From Candidatus Methylopumilus rimovensis (lineage in GTDB: Bacteria; Pseudomonadota; Gammaproteobacteria; Burkholderiales; Methylophilaceae), in assembly GCF_006364615.1 (NCBI RefSeq), contig NZ_CP040986.1, positions 1,054,001-1,118,000 of the forward strand: 64,000 bases of DNA. Reading direction: 5' to 3'. The notes under the pieces are model-generated. The model was not told the DNA's origin. It did no database searches and saw only the letters and a program-made list of their open reading frames with translations. Both the position numbers and the translations under genes were made by a program. Shown one piece after another: positions 38,268 to 48,272 of the stretch (position 1 is its first letter; the number at the start of each line of letters is the position of its first letter).

Positions 38268-39675
38268 TCTATTTGCAAAAATTTTGAGAAAAAAACATAT
38301 AAACCATAAACATCCGGCTCATCTAAAAAAATGTTTAAGTGCACTAGATTTAACACTGCTTGGCATTGGCTGTATTATTGGTACAGGTATATTTGTCTTA
38401 ACCGGTATTGCAGCTGCAAATCAAGCTGGTCCGGCGGTTATTTTGTCTTTCATAGTTTCAGGTTTTGCATGTGCTTTTGCGGCATTAGCTTACGCAGAAT
38501 TATCATCATCGATTGGCGGTTGTGGAAGTGCATATGGTTATAGTTATGTTGCATTTGGTGAATTTTTTGCATGGGTTATTGGTTGGATTCTTTTGATGGA
38601 GTACGGAATGTCTATTGCTGCAGTTGCAAATGGATGGTCTGGATATTTTAATAATGCACTTACCGCTATGGGTATCGGCCTTCCAGAATCATTATCAAAA
38701 GCACCTTCATTAGGAGGTATGGTTAATCTTCCAGCAATGGTCATTATTTTAATTATCATGTCTTTGCTAATTACAGGAGCAAAGCAAAGTGCCAAATTTA
38801 ATGCAGCAATGGTTTTTATTAAACTTTTAACCATCACACTATTTATTTCGGTCGCTATTTTTAATGTGAATCCATCCAATTGGCATCCATTTATGCCTTA
38901 TGGATGGTTTTCTACATTACCTGATGGGAAAACTGTTGGCGTTCTCGCAGGTGCTTCATTAGTATTTTTTGCCTATGTTGGTTTCGATGCAGTCTCAACT
39001 GCTGCTGAAGAGGCTATCAATCCGCAAAGAGATCTGCCTAGAGGCATTATTGGTTCACTTGCTTTTTGCACAGTGATATACATCATCGTATCCTTATTAC
39101 TTACTGGGGTTGTTCCATACCAAGAACTTAATGTGTCTTCCCCTGTAGCTTATGCGCTCCAAAAAATAGGTTTTCAAGGGGCCTCTGCAGTTGTAGCTAC
39201 CGGTGTTATTACAGGACTTACAACTGTAATGCTTGTGCTTTATTACGCCTTAACAAGAATTATTTTTGCAATGAGTAGGGATGGGTTATTGCCTCATACT
39301 TTAAGTGAAGTCAATAAAACCACTAACACACCTGTGAGAGTTATTGTTTTTTGTGGCCTTATCATTTCTTTAATTGCGGGTTTTATACCACTTGGCACTT
39401 TAGCTGAAATTGTTAATATTGGAACGTTAGCTGCTTTTGTGATTGTTTCATTAGGAGTGATTTTTATAAGAAAACTTCATAAAAATAATAAGGCGACTTT
39501 TAAGAATAAATGGCATCCACTTATCCCTGTTCTGGGAATTTTTTCATGCGGCGCCTTAATGTTTTTCTTACCGCTTGAAACTTGGAGAAGATTTTTAATT
39601 TGGATATTGATTGGTATTGTTTTCTACTTTGTTTACTCAATTAAACATAGTCATCTAAATAAAAAACCGGCCTAA
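38260..39675 (+). CDS. APC superfamily amino acid permease (cationic amino acid transporter type)
   Basis: The 471-residue membrane protein has about 12 helices. The first helix carries [15 protein letters not shown], the unwound substrate-binding motif of APC carriers. [20 protein letters not shown] in the sixth helix is typical of the CAT/YfnA branch. Substrate cannot be fixed from sequence. It overlaps hemF by 8 bases, and its last codons are part of the downstream terminator hairpin, with the stop codon in the loop. Confidence 0.88.
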   Translation: MNNLFAKILRKKHINHKHPAHLKKCLSALDLTLLGIGCIIGTGIFVLTGIAAANQAGPAVILSFIVSGFACAFAALAYAELSSSIGGCGSAYGYSYVAFGEFFAWVIGWILLMEYGMSIAAVANGWSGYFNNALTAMGIGLPESLSKAPSLGGMVNLPAMVIILIIMSLLITGAKQSAKFNAAMVFIKLLTITLFISVAIFNVNPSNWHPFMPYGWFSTLPDGKTVGVLAGASLVFFAYVGFDAVSTAAEEAINPQRDLPRGIIGSLAFCTVIYIIVSLLLTGVVPYQELNVSSPVAYALQKIGFQGASAVVATGVITGLTTVMLVLYYALTRIIFAMSRDGLLPHTLSEVNKTTNTPVRVIVFCGLIISLIAGFIPLGTLAEIVNIGTLAAFVIVSLGVIFIRKLHKNNKATFKNKWHPLIPVLGIFSCGALMFFLPLETWRRFLIWILIGIVFYFVYSIKHSHLNKKPA

Positions 39676-39687
39676 GCCGGTTTTTTA
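39661..39687. terminator. Bidirectional terminator overlapping the permease stop codon
   Basis: AAAAAACCGGC, loop CTAA and GCCGGTTTTTT form a strong hairpin with T runs on both strands. It serves the permease on the plus strand and the cytochrome c gene on the minus strand. The permease stop codon TAA (39673-39675) sits in the loop. Confidence 0.9.
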
Positions 39688-39703
39688 TTACGTTATTACT
39701 TGA

Positions 39704-40024
39704 TTAAAGAGAAAGAACCCATTGAACGATTGTTTTAATGTCTTCGTCTTTAACTTGTGGGTGAGGTGGCATTGGAACTGGGCCCCAAACGCCGCTACCA
39801 CCCGCTTTTACTTTAGCTACTAATTTCGCTTCAGCACCTTTGTCCCCTTTATACTTAGTTGCAACATCCTTGTAAGATGGTCCAACCACTTTTTTTTCAA
39901 CGCCATGACATGCTAAACATCCGCTTTTTTGAGCAAGTGCTTCAGCAGCTTTAGCATCTGCGGCTTGAGCTTGATTTGCGACGAACGCACCAACCATTGC
40001 AATACTTAAAATTACTGATTTCAT
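39704..40024 (-). CDS. Class I c-type cytochrome (c551/c552 type)
   Basis: The 106-residue protein has a signal peptide (about 1-21, ending AQA-A) and a single haem-binding site C36-C39-H40. A methionine ligand is likely M85 in GPVPMPPHP. The fold and length match the c551/c8 group of small periplasmic electron carriers. A role as electron donor to the oxidase encoded at the start of the window is plausible but inferred. It is monocistronic with a shared terminator. Confidence 0.92.
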   Translation of the reverse strand: MKSVILSIAMVGAFVANQAQAADAKAAEALAQKSGCLACHGVEKKVVGPSYKDVATKYKGDKGAEAKLVAKVKAGGSGVWGPVPMPPHPQVKDEDIKTIVQWVLSL

Positions 40025-40112
40025 ATTATTTCCACCCTTAAATTGATTTTGCGCTTGTTATGATACTCCTAAACTTATTTAAATTAAAAGTAATTTAAAT
40101 AAAATTAACCCA

Positions 40113-41012
40113 TTAATATTCCTGAACTAAATACTCAGCTATTAGGCTATGGGATTGAATCGGATAAACCATTACACTATTCTCAAGGGCATTAACACTT
40201 TCCACACAAATCATTTTTTTCCATTCATGTTCAGTGCCCATATCAACCATAGTTTTAACTTTTTTATCCCAAGGTGTCCAGATAACTGTTGATTCACTAT
40301 TTTGTTTTTGTATAGTAATTTTTCGATTAAACCCTTCATCATGAATTACACATGTATCTCTTGTATTTAAATAAACCCTATCAAATTCAGCATCAAATTT
40401 AATTTGATCTTCTTGAGTAAATTTTTTATACCCTCTGACTTTATCTGAATAGATTTTATTTTCCAATCCCGTCACCTTAATATTTTCTATGTCGCTTATT
40501 CCAAAATAAGTATGGTAGCCCTCGCCAATTAAAAAAGGTTGTTCGGATAGATTGGTTGTTTTAAGGTCTAAATGAATTGAGTTGCCGATTATGATAGAAA
40601 GCTCTAAATTAAATTGATATGAAAGTTGTCTATTAACCTCAGGGGTTGGCAGCATTACCAAAGTAACTTTAGTAGCTCCATTTTCTATATCAATAATTTC
40701 ATTAATGCGCCATGGTATGACTCTTGCAAATCCGTGCGGACAAAAACTTCCATCGGTAGGATGTGCGCCAAACCAAGGCCAGCAAATGGGCACACCGCCC
40801 CGAATAGACCTTCCATGCATGTATCTCGCATTACTTGAAAGCCACAACACTTCGTTTTTAATATTGTGAGGCTTCCACTGCATGACATGAGCCCCCTGCA
40901 GAGCAATTTTTGCAGAAGCTAACTCATTATTAATTGTAATAAATTTTAGTCCAATTTCATTTTGGCTAATCTTATAGCTTTGGGCAGAAGATATATTTTT
41001 TTCACTTATCAT
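40113..41012 (-). CDS. D-hexose-6-phosphate mutarotase (YeaD-like)
   Basis: The 299-residue protein belongs to the galactose mutarotase-like fold. It contains LQGAHVMQWKP, SIRGGVPICWPWFGAH and PHGFARVIPW at the N-terminal half and the catalytic glutamate region IGEGYHTYFGISD near the middle. Proteins of this group interconvert anomers of glucose-6-phosphate. It lies 8 bases after ilvD on the same strand, so the two are likely co-transcribed. Confidence 0.9.
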   Translation of the reverse strand: MISEKNISSAQSYKISQNEIGLKFITINNELASAKIALQGAHVMQWKPHNIKNEVLWLSSNARYMHGRSIRGGVPICWPWFGAHPTDGSFCPHGFARVIPWRINEIIDIENGATKVTLVMLPTPEVNRQLSYQFNLELSIIIGNSIHLDLKTTNLSEQPFLIGEGYHTYFGISDIENIKVTGLENKIYSDKVRGYKKFTQEDQIKFDAEFDRVYLNTRDTCVIHDEGFNRKITIQKQNSESTVIWTPWDKKVKTMVDMGTEHEWKKMICVESVNALENSVMVYPIQSHSLIAEYLVQEY

Positions 41013-41020
41013 CTTAAAAA

Positions 41021-42925
41021 TTATAGTTCCTCTAACTTTGAAATATCTCGAATAGCCCCTTTATCTGCACTTGTCGTCATTAATGCATAAGCTTTTAATG
41101 CTTGAGATACTTTTCGTATTCTTGGTTTAGGTTTCCATGCATTTTTACCTTTAGCATTCATTTTAATTTTTCTTTGAGCAAGCAAAGTATCATCGATTAT
41201 TAAATTAATTGTTCTATTTGGAATATCAATTTCAATCCGATCATTTTCTTCAATCAGACCAATCTCTCCTTGCTCAGCAGCCTCAGGAGATACATGCCCA
41301 ATACTTAACCCTGACGTCCCCCCAGAAAATCTTCCGTCAGTTAAAAGCGCACAAACCTTACCGAGACCTTTCGATTTGAGGTAAGAAGTCGGATACAACA
41401 TTTCTTGCATGCCAGGACCGCCACGTGGTCCTTCGTAGCGAATCACAACAACATCACCTGGTTTAATTTGATCAGCTAAAATTGCCTCTACAGCAGCATC
41501 TTGGCTTTCAAATACTCGCGCAGGCCCAGAAAAAATACGCAATACAGAAGTTGGAATACTAGTCGTATAACGCAACTCTTCTGCTTCAAACATACTCATA
41601 TCAACGCCGGCTGTTTTTACAATACAGCCATTTCGTGCAATATTTCCAAACAAGACTGCTAAACCTCCATCTTGGCTGTATGCGTGCTCTTTATTTCGAA
41701 TGCAGCCAGAAATTCTGTCATCATCTAAAGTTGGATAGAGCATGCTTTGACTAAATGCAATTGTCGTGGGTATGCCTCCCGGCGCAGAACGATAAAAATT
41801 TTTTACTTCCTCATTTTTGGTTCTCATAATATCCCACTGATCTATTGCTTCCCCTAGAGTTTTAGAGTGAACTGTGGAAACGTCCCTATGTATTAATGAT
41901 GCACGATCAAGCTCTCCTAATATCCCCATCACACCGCCCGCTCTATGAACATCTTCCATGTGAAACTTATCCGTAGCAGGCGCTACTTTTGCTAAACAAG
42001 GTACTTTTCTTGAAATGCGATCTATATCTTTCATTGTAAAATTTACTTTAGCTTCATGAGCTGCTGCTAGTAAATGGAGAACAGTATTTGTAGAGCCTCC
42101 CATAGAAACATCTAGGCTCATGGCATTTTCAAAAGCTTTAAAATTTGCAATATTTCTAGGTAGCACACTCTCATTATCATTTTCGTAATATTGTTTCGCC
42201 AGATCAACAATAAGTCTTCCAGCTTCTTGGAATAATTTTTTTCGTGCCGCATGCGTCGCTAAAGTACTCCCATTCCCAGGTAGACTTAATCCCAAGGCTT
42301 CCGTTAAACAATTCATTGAGTTTGCTGTAAACATACCAGAGCAAGAGCCACATGTTGGACAGGCTGATCGTTCAATTTCATCAGAATTTTTATCGGATAC
42401 TTTTGGATCAGCACCGGCAACAATTGCGTCCACTAAATCTAATTTCTTTACTTGATTATTCCAATTAACCTTTCCAGCTTCCATAGGGCCGCCTGAAACA
42501 AAGACTACAGGAATATTAATTCTGAGAGCCGCCATGAGCATGCCAGGTGTTATCTTGTCGCAATTTGATATACAAACAATGGCATCTGCACAGTGAGCAT
42601 TTACCATATATTCGACGCTATCTGCAATAAGGTCTCGGCTTGGTAAGCTGTATAGCATGCCGTCATGACCCATAGCTATACCATCATCCACTGCAATGGT
42701 ATTAAATTCTTTCGCGACGCCACCATGCTTTTCAATTTCTCTTGCTACAAGCTGTCCTATATCTTTTAAGTGAACATGCCCCGGAACGAATTGAGTGAAT
42801 GAATTGCAAACAGCAATAATTGGCTTTGTAAAATCTTCATCCTTCATTCCCGTAGCTCGCCAAAGTGCGCGAGCACCAGCTTGATTTCTACCGTGAGTTG
42901 TCGTTTTAGAGCGATATACGGGCAT
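41021..42925 (-). CDS. ilvD: Dihydroxy-acid dehydratase
   Basis: The 634-residue iron-sulfur enzyme makes 2-keto acids for valine, leucine and isoleucine. Cluster cysteines are C40 ([13 protein letters not shown]), C122 ([11 protein letters not shown]) and C195 ([12 protein letters not shown]). The [23 protein letters not shown] region near the C-terminus is the family signature. It is of the long E. coli type. It is divergent from lgt with only 63 bases between start codons. Confidence 0.97.
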   Translation of the reverse strand: MPVYRSKTTTHGRNQAGARALWRATGMKDEDFTKPIIAVCNSFTQFVPGHVHLKDIGQLVAREIEKHGGVAKEFNTIAVDDGIAMGHDGMLYSLPSRDLIADSVEYMVNAHCADAIVCISNCDKITPGMLMAALRINIPVVFVSGGPMEAGKVNWNNQVKKLDLVDAIVAGADPKVSDKNSDEIERSACPTCGSCSGMFTANSMNCLTEALGLSLPGNGSTLATHAARKKLFQEAGRLIVDLAKQYYENDNESVLPRNIANFKAFENAMSLDVSMGGSTNTVLHLLAAAHEAKVNFTMKDIDRISRKVPCLAKVAPATDKFHMEDVHRAGGVMGILGELDRASLIHRDVSTVHSKTLGEAIDQWDIMRTKNEEVKNFYRSAPGGIPTTIAFSQSMLYPTLDDDRISGCIRNKEHAYSQDGGLAVLFGNIARNGCIVKTAGVDMSMFEAEELRYTTSIPTSVLRIFSGPARVFESQDAAVEAILADQIKPGDVVVIRYEGPRGGPGMQEMLYPTSYLKSKGLGKVCALLTDGRFSGGTSGLSIGHVSPEAAEQGEIGLIEENDRIEIDIPNRTINLIIDDTLLAQRKIKMNAKGKNAWKPKPRIRKVSQALKAYALMTTSADKGAIRDISKLEEL

Positions 42926-42970
42926 AATGACCTCTTACAATTACAATCAATTTAAACAATTATTTTAACT

Positions 42971-42976
42971 TATAAT
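42971..42976 (+). promoter_or_regulatory. Putative -10 element of lgt
   Basis: TATAAT lies 13 bases before the lgt start codon. If used, transcription would begin only a few bases before the ATG, giving a nearly leaderless mRNA. The matching -35 region is poor. Confidence 0.4.
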
Positions 42977-42988
42977 GACAACAAATTT

Positions 42989-43756
42989 ATGTTTATTCAC
43001 CCCCAAATAAACCCTGTAGCTCTTAGTCTTGGGCCGTTTCAAATTCATTGGTACGGAATCATGTATCTTTTCGCTTTTTTAGGGTTTCTTCAATTAGGTA
43101 AAGTTCAAATCAAAACACGTCCGTGGCTATTCTGGAATGAAAAGATGCTAGATGACGCTTTCTTTTATGGGGCTATAGGTGTCATTGCCGGGGGTCGATT
43201 AGGTTACATCTTATTCTATCAACTGCAATATTATCTTCGAGAACCGATTGAGATCATTGCGTTATGGAAAGGCGGCATGTCATTTCATGGAGGATTTTTA
43301 GGTGTAGTTATTGCTATGATTCTCACAGCTAAAAAATATAAAATAACTTTACTTTCAGTTTTAGATTTCATTGCCCCGTTGGTTCCTCTAGGGCTTGCTT
43401 TTGGTCGTATTGGAAATTTTATTAATGCGGAGCTATGGGGCAGGCCAACACAATTTTTCTTAGGTATGATTTTTCCAAATGTAGACGACATCCCAAGACA
43501 CCCATCTCAGCTTTACGAAAGCTTTTTTGAAGGTTTCGTTATGTTTGTATTGCTTTGGTTATATTCCAATCAAAAAAGGAAGACAGGCCAAATAGCTGCT
43601 TTATTCTTAATACTATACGGAACGTTTAGATTTTTAATTGAATTTACAAGAGAGCCTGATTCATTCTTAGGCTTGCTCTTTTTAAATCTTTCAATGGGTC
43701 AATGGCTATCTATTCCAATGCTCTTGGCTGGCATTTATCTTTTTAAGAAAAACTAA
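42989..43756 (+). CDS. lgt: Prolipoprotein diacylglyceryl transferase
   Basis: The 255-residue, seven-helix inner membrane enzyme attaches diacylglycerol to the lipobox cysteine of prolipoproteins. Conserved motifs are FQIHWYGIMYLFAF, GGRLGYILFY, KGGMSFHGGFLG, the signature GRIGNFINAELWGRP and a late RFLIEFTREPD. No ribosome binding site is visible. The stop codon overlaps that of the convergent ybdD gene. Confidence 0.96.
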   Translation: MFIHPQINPVALSLGPFQIHWYGIMYLFAFLGFLQLGKVQIKTRPWLFWNEKMLDDAFFYGAIGVIAGGRLGYILFYQLQYYLREPIEIIALWKGGMSFHGGFLGVVIAMILTAKKYKITLLSVLDFIAPLVPLGLAFGRIGNFINAELWGRPTQFFLGMIFPNVDDIPRHPSQLYESFFEGFVMFVLLWLYSNQKRKTGQIAALFLILYGTFRFLIEFTREPDSFLGLLFLNLSMGQWLSIPMLLAGIYLFKKN

Positions 43757-43932
43757 CAACAGCGTTTTAAACCACTCCATTTTTTCTCAATTGTAGCCTG
43801 ATAAAAATTTTTTTTACTCATCAATTTATGTTTTTTTGAACATTTTTTATGACTCTTCAAATATAGATCGTAGAGATCGTCCCCTGATAGTCTTCGTATG
43901 AATTCATATACTGATTTAATTACTTTTAACAT
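43753..43932 (-). CDS. ybdD: YbdD/YjiX family small protein, partner of CstA
   Basis: A 59-residue frame fills the gap between cstA and lgt on the cstA strand. The product has the family pattern: an FIRRLSGDDLYDLYLKSH region, then FYQAT.EKKW and the C-terminal RCC. Such genes follow cstA in many bacteria, and in E. coli the YbdD or YjiX partner is needed for pyruvate uptake by CstA or BtsT. It starts 6 bases after the cstA stop codon. The stop codon shares bases with the lgt stop codon. Confidence 0.85.
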   Translation of the reverse strand: MLKVIKSVYEFIRRLSGDDLYDLYLKSHKKCSKKHKLMSKKNFYQATIEKKWSGLKRCC

Positions 43933-43938
43933 AGATTA

Positions 43939-45939
43939 TTAATTCTTTTTGAAAAAAGAAATTCTTAACATATCAACAACAACTGTCCATAAAATAATAA
44001 GTAAAAATAAAGTAATAAAGGCATCTAATTTTTGATTAAAAATTAATTGGTGAGTAATGGATATTTTACTATCCTCAATGAGTCCTATATTTATTTTATC
44101 TGTCAGATCTCTTGCTGCTGCGATAAATCCAACCCTAATATCTTGACTAAATATTTTTTGATAAGCAGCTGTCGTCGTCACAATAATCAGCCAAATTAGA
44201 GGCAAACCTGTTACCCAAGCATATTTTAATTTATTTGATTTGATAAGAATGCCAGTACCTACAGACAATGCAATAGCTGCAAGCATTTGATTTGCAATAC
44301 CAAACAGGGGCCATAAAATATTTACACCACCATTGGGATCTATCACACCAATATATAAAAAATATCCCCAGCAACTTACAACAATTGCGCTACTTAAAAT
44401 AATAGATGGCATCCATGATGTTCGACCAAACCTCGGATAAATATTACCAATCATATCTTGTAACATAAATCTTCCCACACGAGTTCCTGCATCTAGCGTG
44501 GTTAGAATAAATATTGCTTCAAACATAATAGCAAAGTGATACCACATCGCTAATAAATTTGTACCAAAAGCTTTGCCAAATATATTTGCCATGCCTACTG
44601 CCAATGAAGGGGCGCCACCTGTTCTTGCAAAAAGCGATGTTTCACCCATATTTTTTGCAAGTAATTCCATTTCTTCAACTGTCACTTTAAATCCCCATGA
44701 ATTGATTTTTTGAATGGCACCCGCAGCTTCTGCTCCAACCACACCCACAGGGCTATTAATTGCAAAAAATATACCTGGTTCTAATACTGTTGCAGCTATC
44801 AAGGCCATAATGGCTACGAAAGATTCTAGAAGCATCGCTCCATAGCCAATCATAGGAATATATTTTTCATTATCTAATAATTTAGGGGTTGTACCTGATG
44901 CTATTAAAGAATGAAATCCGGAAATAGCGCCACACGCTATGGTAATAAAAACAAAAGGGAATACACTTCCCCCAAAAATAGGGCCAGTGCCGTCAGTAAA
45001 TTGAGTTAATGCAGGCATTTTAATCTCCGGTTGCAATGTCATAATTGCAACAGCTAAAACAATCACTGTGCCCAATTTTACAAAAGTCGATAGATAATCT
45101 CTCGGGGCTAATAGAAGCCAAACCGGAAGAACTGCTGCTGCAAAGCCATAAAAAATAACGGCCCACGCCAATGTCAAGCTGTCATGATCAAAATAAGCTC
45201 TTAAGGTTTGCGAATGATCAATTAAACCTCCAGCAAAAACAGCTAGAAGCAATAATCCAAATCCAATTAAAGATGCTTCAAGCACTCTTCCTGATCTGAT
45301 GGATCTTAAGTAAATGCCAATAAAAATTGCTATGGGTATAGTTGCAGCAACTGTTGATGTTGCCCAAGGGCTATGTTTCATAGCATTTACAACTACCAAT
45401 CCTAAAACGGCAATCAAAATAACCATGATTAAAAAAGTACCAATCAATGAAGCAGTTCCGCCAATCACACCAATCTCATCTCTTGCCATTTGCCCAAGAC
45501 TTTTTCCATTACGTCTCATTGAAAAAAATAGTGTAGTCATATCTTGAACAGCGCCCCCCAATACAGCACCTATGAGTATCCATAACATTCCTGGAAGATA
45601 ACCAAACTGTGCGGCTAATGTAGGGCCTACTAGAGGTCCCGGTCCAGCTATAGCAGCGAAATGGTGACCAAATACAATCCATTTATTTGTAGGAATAAAA
45701 TCTTTATCATTTCTTAGTCTTAAGGCTGGCGTTTTTTTGTGTTCGTCAATAACTAAAACTGTTGCCGCAATCCAACTTGCATAAAATCTATAAGCAATCA
45801 TGAATACACATATAGCTGCTGTAATAAACCAAACAGCATTGATACTTTCATTTCGACTCAGTGCAATCGTAGAAAAAGCAATAGCTCCCAATATAGCTAT
45901 TAGAAACCAAACTATATTTTTTAAATATTTTTTAATCAT
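43939..45939 (-). CDS. cstA: Carbon starvation protein CstA (pyruvate/peptide transporter family)
   Basis: The 666-residue membrane protein has many hydrophobic helices. Family motifs are GHHFAAIAGPGPLVGPTLAAQ, LGGAVQDM, SGFHSLIASGTTPK and LDAGTRVGRFMLQD. CstA proteins import pyruvate, and some may carry peptides. The gene is followed by ybdD on the same strand. The upstream region holds a TATAAT-like -10 and a small inverted repeat that could be regulatory. Confidence 0.95.
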   Translation of the reverse strand: MIKKYLKNIVWFLIAILGAIAFSTIALSRNESINAVWFITAAICVFMIAYRFYASWIAATVLVIDEHKKTPALRLRNDKDFIPTNKWIVFGHHFAAIAGPGPLVGPTLAAQFGYLPGMLWILIGAVLGGAVQDMTTLFFSMRRNGKSLGQMARDEIGVIGGTASLIGTFLIMVILIAVLGLVVVNAMKHSPWATSTVAATIPIAIFIGIYLRSIRSGRVLEASLIGFGLLLLAVFAGGLIDHSQTLRAYFDHDSLTLAWAVIFYGFAAAVLPVWLLLAPRDYLSTFVKLGTVIVLAVAIMTLQPEIKMPALTQFTDGTGPIFGGSVFPFVFITIACGAISGFHSLIASGTTPKLLDNEKYIPMIGYGAMLLESFVAIMALIAATVLEPGIFFAINSPVGVVGAEAAGAIQKINSWGFKVTVEEMELLAKNMGETSLFARTGGAPSLAVGMANIFGKAFGTNLLAMWYHFAIMFEAIFILTTLDAGTRVGRFMLQDMIGNIYPRFGRTSWMPSIILSSAIVVSCWGYFLYIGVIDPNGGVNILWPLFGIANQMLAAIALSVGTGILIKSNKLKYAWVTGLPLIWLIIVTTTAAYQKIFSQDIRVGFIAAARDLTDKINIGLIEDSKISITHQLIFNQKLDAFITLFLLIILWTVVVDMLRISFFKKN

Positions 45940-45978
45940 GATGTATCCAAACTTGGCGTTTAAATTAATTTATTGCTA

Positions 45979-45993
45979 TATATCTTTGATATA
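45979..45993 (-). promoter_or_regulatory. Inverted repeat in the cstA leader
   Basis: TATATC-TTT-GATATA lies 40 bases upstream of the cstA start codon. A TATAAT hexamer at 46017-46022 on the minus strand would start transcription near 46010, so the repeat would fall in the leader about 17 bases downstream of the start. It is a possible operator. Confidence 0.35.
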
Positions 45994-46078
45994 CTTGTTT
46001 CCCATTTATTCTTTTAATTATATGCAATTAATAAAAATTAAAAAAACTAATTTCATTGTAAGTACATAAATCTTAATC

Positions 46079-47260
46079 TTGGCATCTCATAAAATTATTC
46101 TTGGCGTTACTGGAGGCATAGCTGCATACAAAGCTGCTGAATTAACTCGCCTTCTTATTAAAAACGATTTTGACGTTCAAGTTGTCATGACTGAGTCTGC
46201 TAGCCATTTCATAACACCACTTACTTTCCAGGCATTATCGGGCAAAGAAGTATTAACAAGTTTATGGAAAAGTAACGCTAGCAATGGGATGTCGCATATA
46301 GAGCTATCAAGAAATTATGACCTTATTGTAATTGCTCCAGCCAGTGCTAATTTCCTTGCCAAATTAACCCATGGTTTTGCTGATGATCTTTTATCTTCTT
46401 TATGTTTAGCAAGGTCTTGTCCAATTGCTTTAGCACCAGCCATGAATGTCCATATGTGGACAAATACAGCCACTCAGCGCAATGTTTATCAATTAAAAAA
46501 TGATGGTGTCTTATTTTTTGGTCCAGACTCAGGCGACCAAGCTTGTGGTGATGTAGGATTCGGAAGAATGATGGATGCTGAAGAATTATTTAGATCAATT
46601 CAAAATCATCTCACGCCGAAATTACTTAAAAATAAAAGGTTGTTAATAACTTCTGGTGGCACAATTGAAATGATAGATGATGTAAGAGGTATTACAAATC
46701 TTAGCTCAGGTAATATGGGTGCTGCTATCGCTAATACTGCTGAGTCTATGGGCGCATCGGTCACTTTAATTTCATCAACGCAACAAGTTTTTTCAGAAAA
46801 TATAAATGTCATTCATGCAAGCAATGCGCATTCTATGCACCAAGCCGTGCTAAAACATATAAACAATCAAGATATTTTCATTAGTGTAGCGGCTGTTTCT
46901 GATTACAAGCCAAAAGAAATATTTAAAGGTAAATTAAAAAAAGATAATTCAGATATTACACTTCAACTCACTCCTACAATCGATATTCTCAAAGAAATAG
47001 GATTATCTAAAAATAAAATATTTAAAGTAGGCTTTGCAGCAGAAAGCGAAAATCTGATTGAGAATGCACAAAAAAAATTGAAAGAAAAAAATTTAGATTT
47101 AATTGTGGCAAACTTAATTCATGAATCCATGGGCCTTGAAGACACTAAGATTTCAATAATCGATCAAAACAATGTTGTTGAGATAGCAAAATCAAATAAA
47201 ATAGTTGCAGCAAAAGCTATTTTGAAAGAAATAGCTCATCGCATACATTCGGATAAATAA
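46079..47260 (+). CDS. coaBC: Bifunctional phosphopantothenoylcysteine decarboxylase/synthase
   Basis: The 393-residue enzyme makes 4'-phosphopantetheine for coenzyme A. The N-terminal CoaC flavoprotein domain begins [18 protein letters not shown] and has the PAMNVHMW motif. The C-terminal CoaB domain (about 185 onward) starts [21 protein letters not shown]. The start is TTG at 46079, as no ATG fits the conserved N-terminus. It is followed after one base by dut, as in many proteobacteria. Confidence 0.96.
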   Translation: MASHKIILGVTGGIAAYKAAELTRLLIKNDFDVQVVMTESASHFITPLTFQALSGKEVLTSLWKSNASNGMSHIELSRNYDLIVIAPASANFLAKLTHGFADDLLSSLCLARSCPIALAPAMNVHMWTNTATQRNVYQLKNDGVLFFGPDSGDQACGDVGFGRMMDAEELFRSIQNHLTPKLLKNKRLLITSGGTIEMIDDVRGITNLSSGNMGAAIANTAESMGASVTLISSTQQVFSENINVIHASNAHSMHQAVLKHINNQDIFISVAAVSDYKPKEIFKGKLKKDNSDITLQLTPTIDILKEIGLSKNKIFKVGFAAESENLIENAQKKLKEKNLDLIVANLIHESMGLEDTKISIIDQNNVVEIAKSNKIVAAKAILKEIAHRIHSDK

Positions 47261-47261
47261 T

Positions 47262-47714
47262 ATGAGTCTAACTATTGATTTTAAAATTTTGGATAAACGT
47301 ATCGAGGAAATGTTACCTAATTATGCTTCACCAGGTTCAGCAGGTCTCGATCTTCGAGCATGTACTGAACACGTACAAACTATCAATCCTGGCGAAACAT
47401 TTCTTATACCCACTGGCATTTCTATCTTTATTAAAGACCCTACTTATGCAGCCCTTATTCTTCCCAGATCGGGTTTAGGCCATAAACACGGGATTGTTTT
47501 AGGTAATTTAGTAGGCCTAATTGATTCGGATTATCAAGGTCAATTGCTCGTTTCTTGCTGGAATCGAAGCGAAAACGCTTTCCTGCTCAACCCTATGGAG
47601 CGTATAGCCCAGCTTGTCATTGTTCCCGTTATCCAGGCCAAATTTAGCCTGGTAGACGAATTCCCTCGGACTGAACGAGGTGAAGGCGGCTTTGGAAGTA
47701 CAGGTAAAAACTAA
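47262..47714 (+). CDS. dut: Deoxyuridine 5'-triphosphate nucleotidohydrolase
   Basis: The 150-residue trimeric dUTPase converts dUTP to dUMP. The five motifs are visible: [41 protein letters not shown] and the C-terminal [12 protein letters not shown] arm. Length and motif spacing are standard. It is coupled to coaBC and precedes the rpmB-rpmG pair after 84 bases that hold a promoter. Confidence 0.97.
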   Translation: MSLTIDFKILDKRIEEMLPNYASPGSAGLDLRACTEHVQTINPGETFLIPTGISIFIKDPTYAALILPRSGLGHKHGIVLGNLVGLIDSDYQGQLLVSCWNRSENAFLLNPMERIAQLVIVPVIQAKFSLVDEFPRTERGEGGFGSTGKN

Positions 47715-47723
47715 CGAATTCAC

Positions 47724-47753
47724 TTGAAAAGACAGTGGGTTATGTGGTTTAAT
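47724..47753 (+). promoter_or_regulatory. Putative promoter of rpmB-rpmG
   Basis: TTGAAA (47724-47729) and TTTAAT (47748-47753) are 18 bases apart, upstream of rpmB. The match is reasonable but not perfect. Confidence 0.5.
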
Positions 47754-47798
47754 AGCACTCTTTTTCGAAATTATTGTAACAAATAAAGGATTTAAATT

Positions 47799-48035
47799 AT
47801 GGCTCGCGTATGTCAATTAACCGGCAAAAAACCAATGTCAGGAAACAACGTATCTCACGCCAATAACAAGACCAAAAGACGCTTTTTACCTAATTTACAA
47901 AACCGTAAATTCTGGGTTGAAACAGAGAATCGTTGGATTTCAATGAGAATTACTAATGCTGCGCTAAGAACAATCGACAAGCTAGGCATTGATGCTATTG
48001 TTAAAAAAATGCGTGCAGCTGGCCAGAAAATTTAA
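47799..48035 (+). CDS. rpmB: 50S ribosomal protein L28
   Basis: The 78-residue protein begins [12 protein letters not shown] and has [20 protein letters not shown], both diagnostic for L28. It carries only one cysteine, so it is the form without a zinc site. An AAGGA site lies 8 bases upstream. It is the first gene of the rpmB-rpmG operon. Confidence 0.97.
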   Translation: MARVCQLTGKKPMSGNNVSHANNKTKRRFLPNLQNRKFWVETENRWISMRITNAALRTIDKLGIDAIVKKMRAAGQKI

Positions 48036-48044
48036 GGAATATAT

Positions 48045-48200
48045 ATGCGTGAAAAAATCAAATTAGAATCAAGTGCGGGTACTGGGCATTTCTACACAAC
48101 AACAAAAAACAAAAGAACGATGCCTGACAAAATGGAAATCAAAAAATTTGATCCCGTTGTCAGAAAACATGTCGTTTATAAAGAAGCTAAAATTAAATAA
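48045..48200 (+). CDS. rpmG: 50S ribosomal protein L33
   Basis: A 51-residue frame starts 9 bases after rpmB with an AAGGA site. The sequence [19 protein letters not shown] and the [18 protein letters not shown] end are typical of L33. No cysteine is present, so this is the C-minus, zinc-independent form. It ends the operon and is followed by a palindrome and a terminator. Confidence 0.96.
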   Translation: MREKIKLESSAGTGHFYTTTKNKRTMPDKMEIKKFDPVVRKHVVYKEAKIK

Positions 48201-48222
48201 TTTATAGATTTAAATCTATAAA
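48201..48222. repeat. Perfect 22-base palindrome after rpmG
   Basis: TTTATAGATTT joined to AAATCTATAAA starts on the base after the rpmG stop codon. It precedes the real terminator by two bases. Purpose unknown. Confidence 0.8.
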
Positions 48223-48224
48223 AT

Positions 48225-48253
48225 AAAAAAGCCAGCATTAGCTGGCTTTTTTA
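48225..48253. terminator. Bidirectional terminator between rpmG and rplQ
   Basis: AAAAAAGCCAGC, loop ATTA and GCTGGCTTTTTT form a hairpin with T runs on both strands. It ends rpmB-rpmG on the plus strand and the whole ribosomal superoperon on the minus strand. Confidence 0.9.
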
Positions 48254-48272
48254 TTCATACGAGAATAATTTA

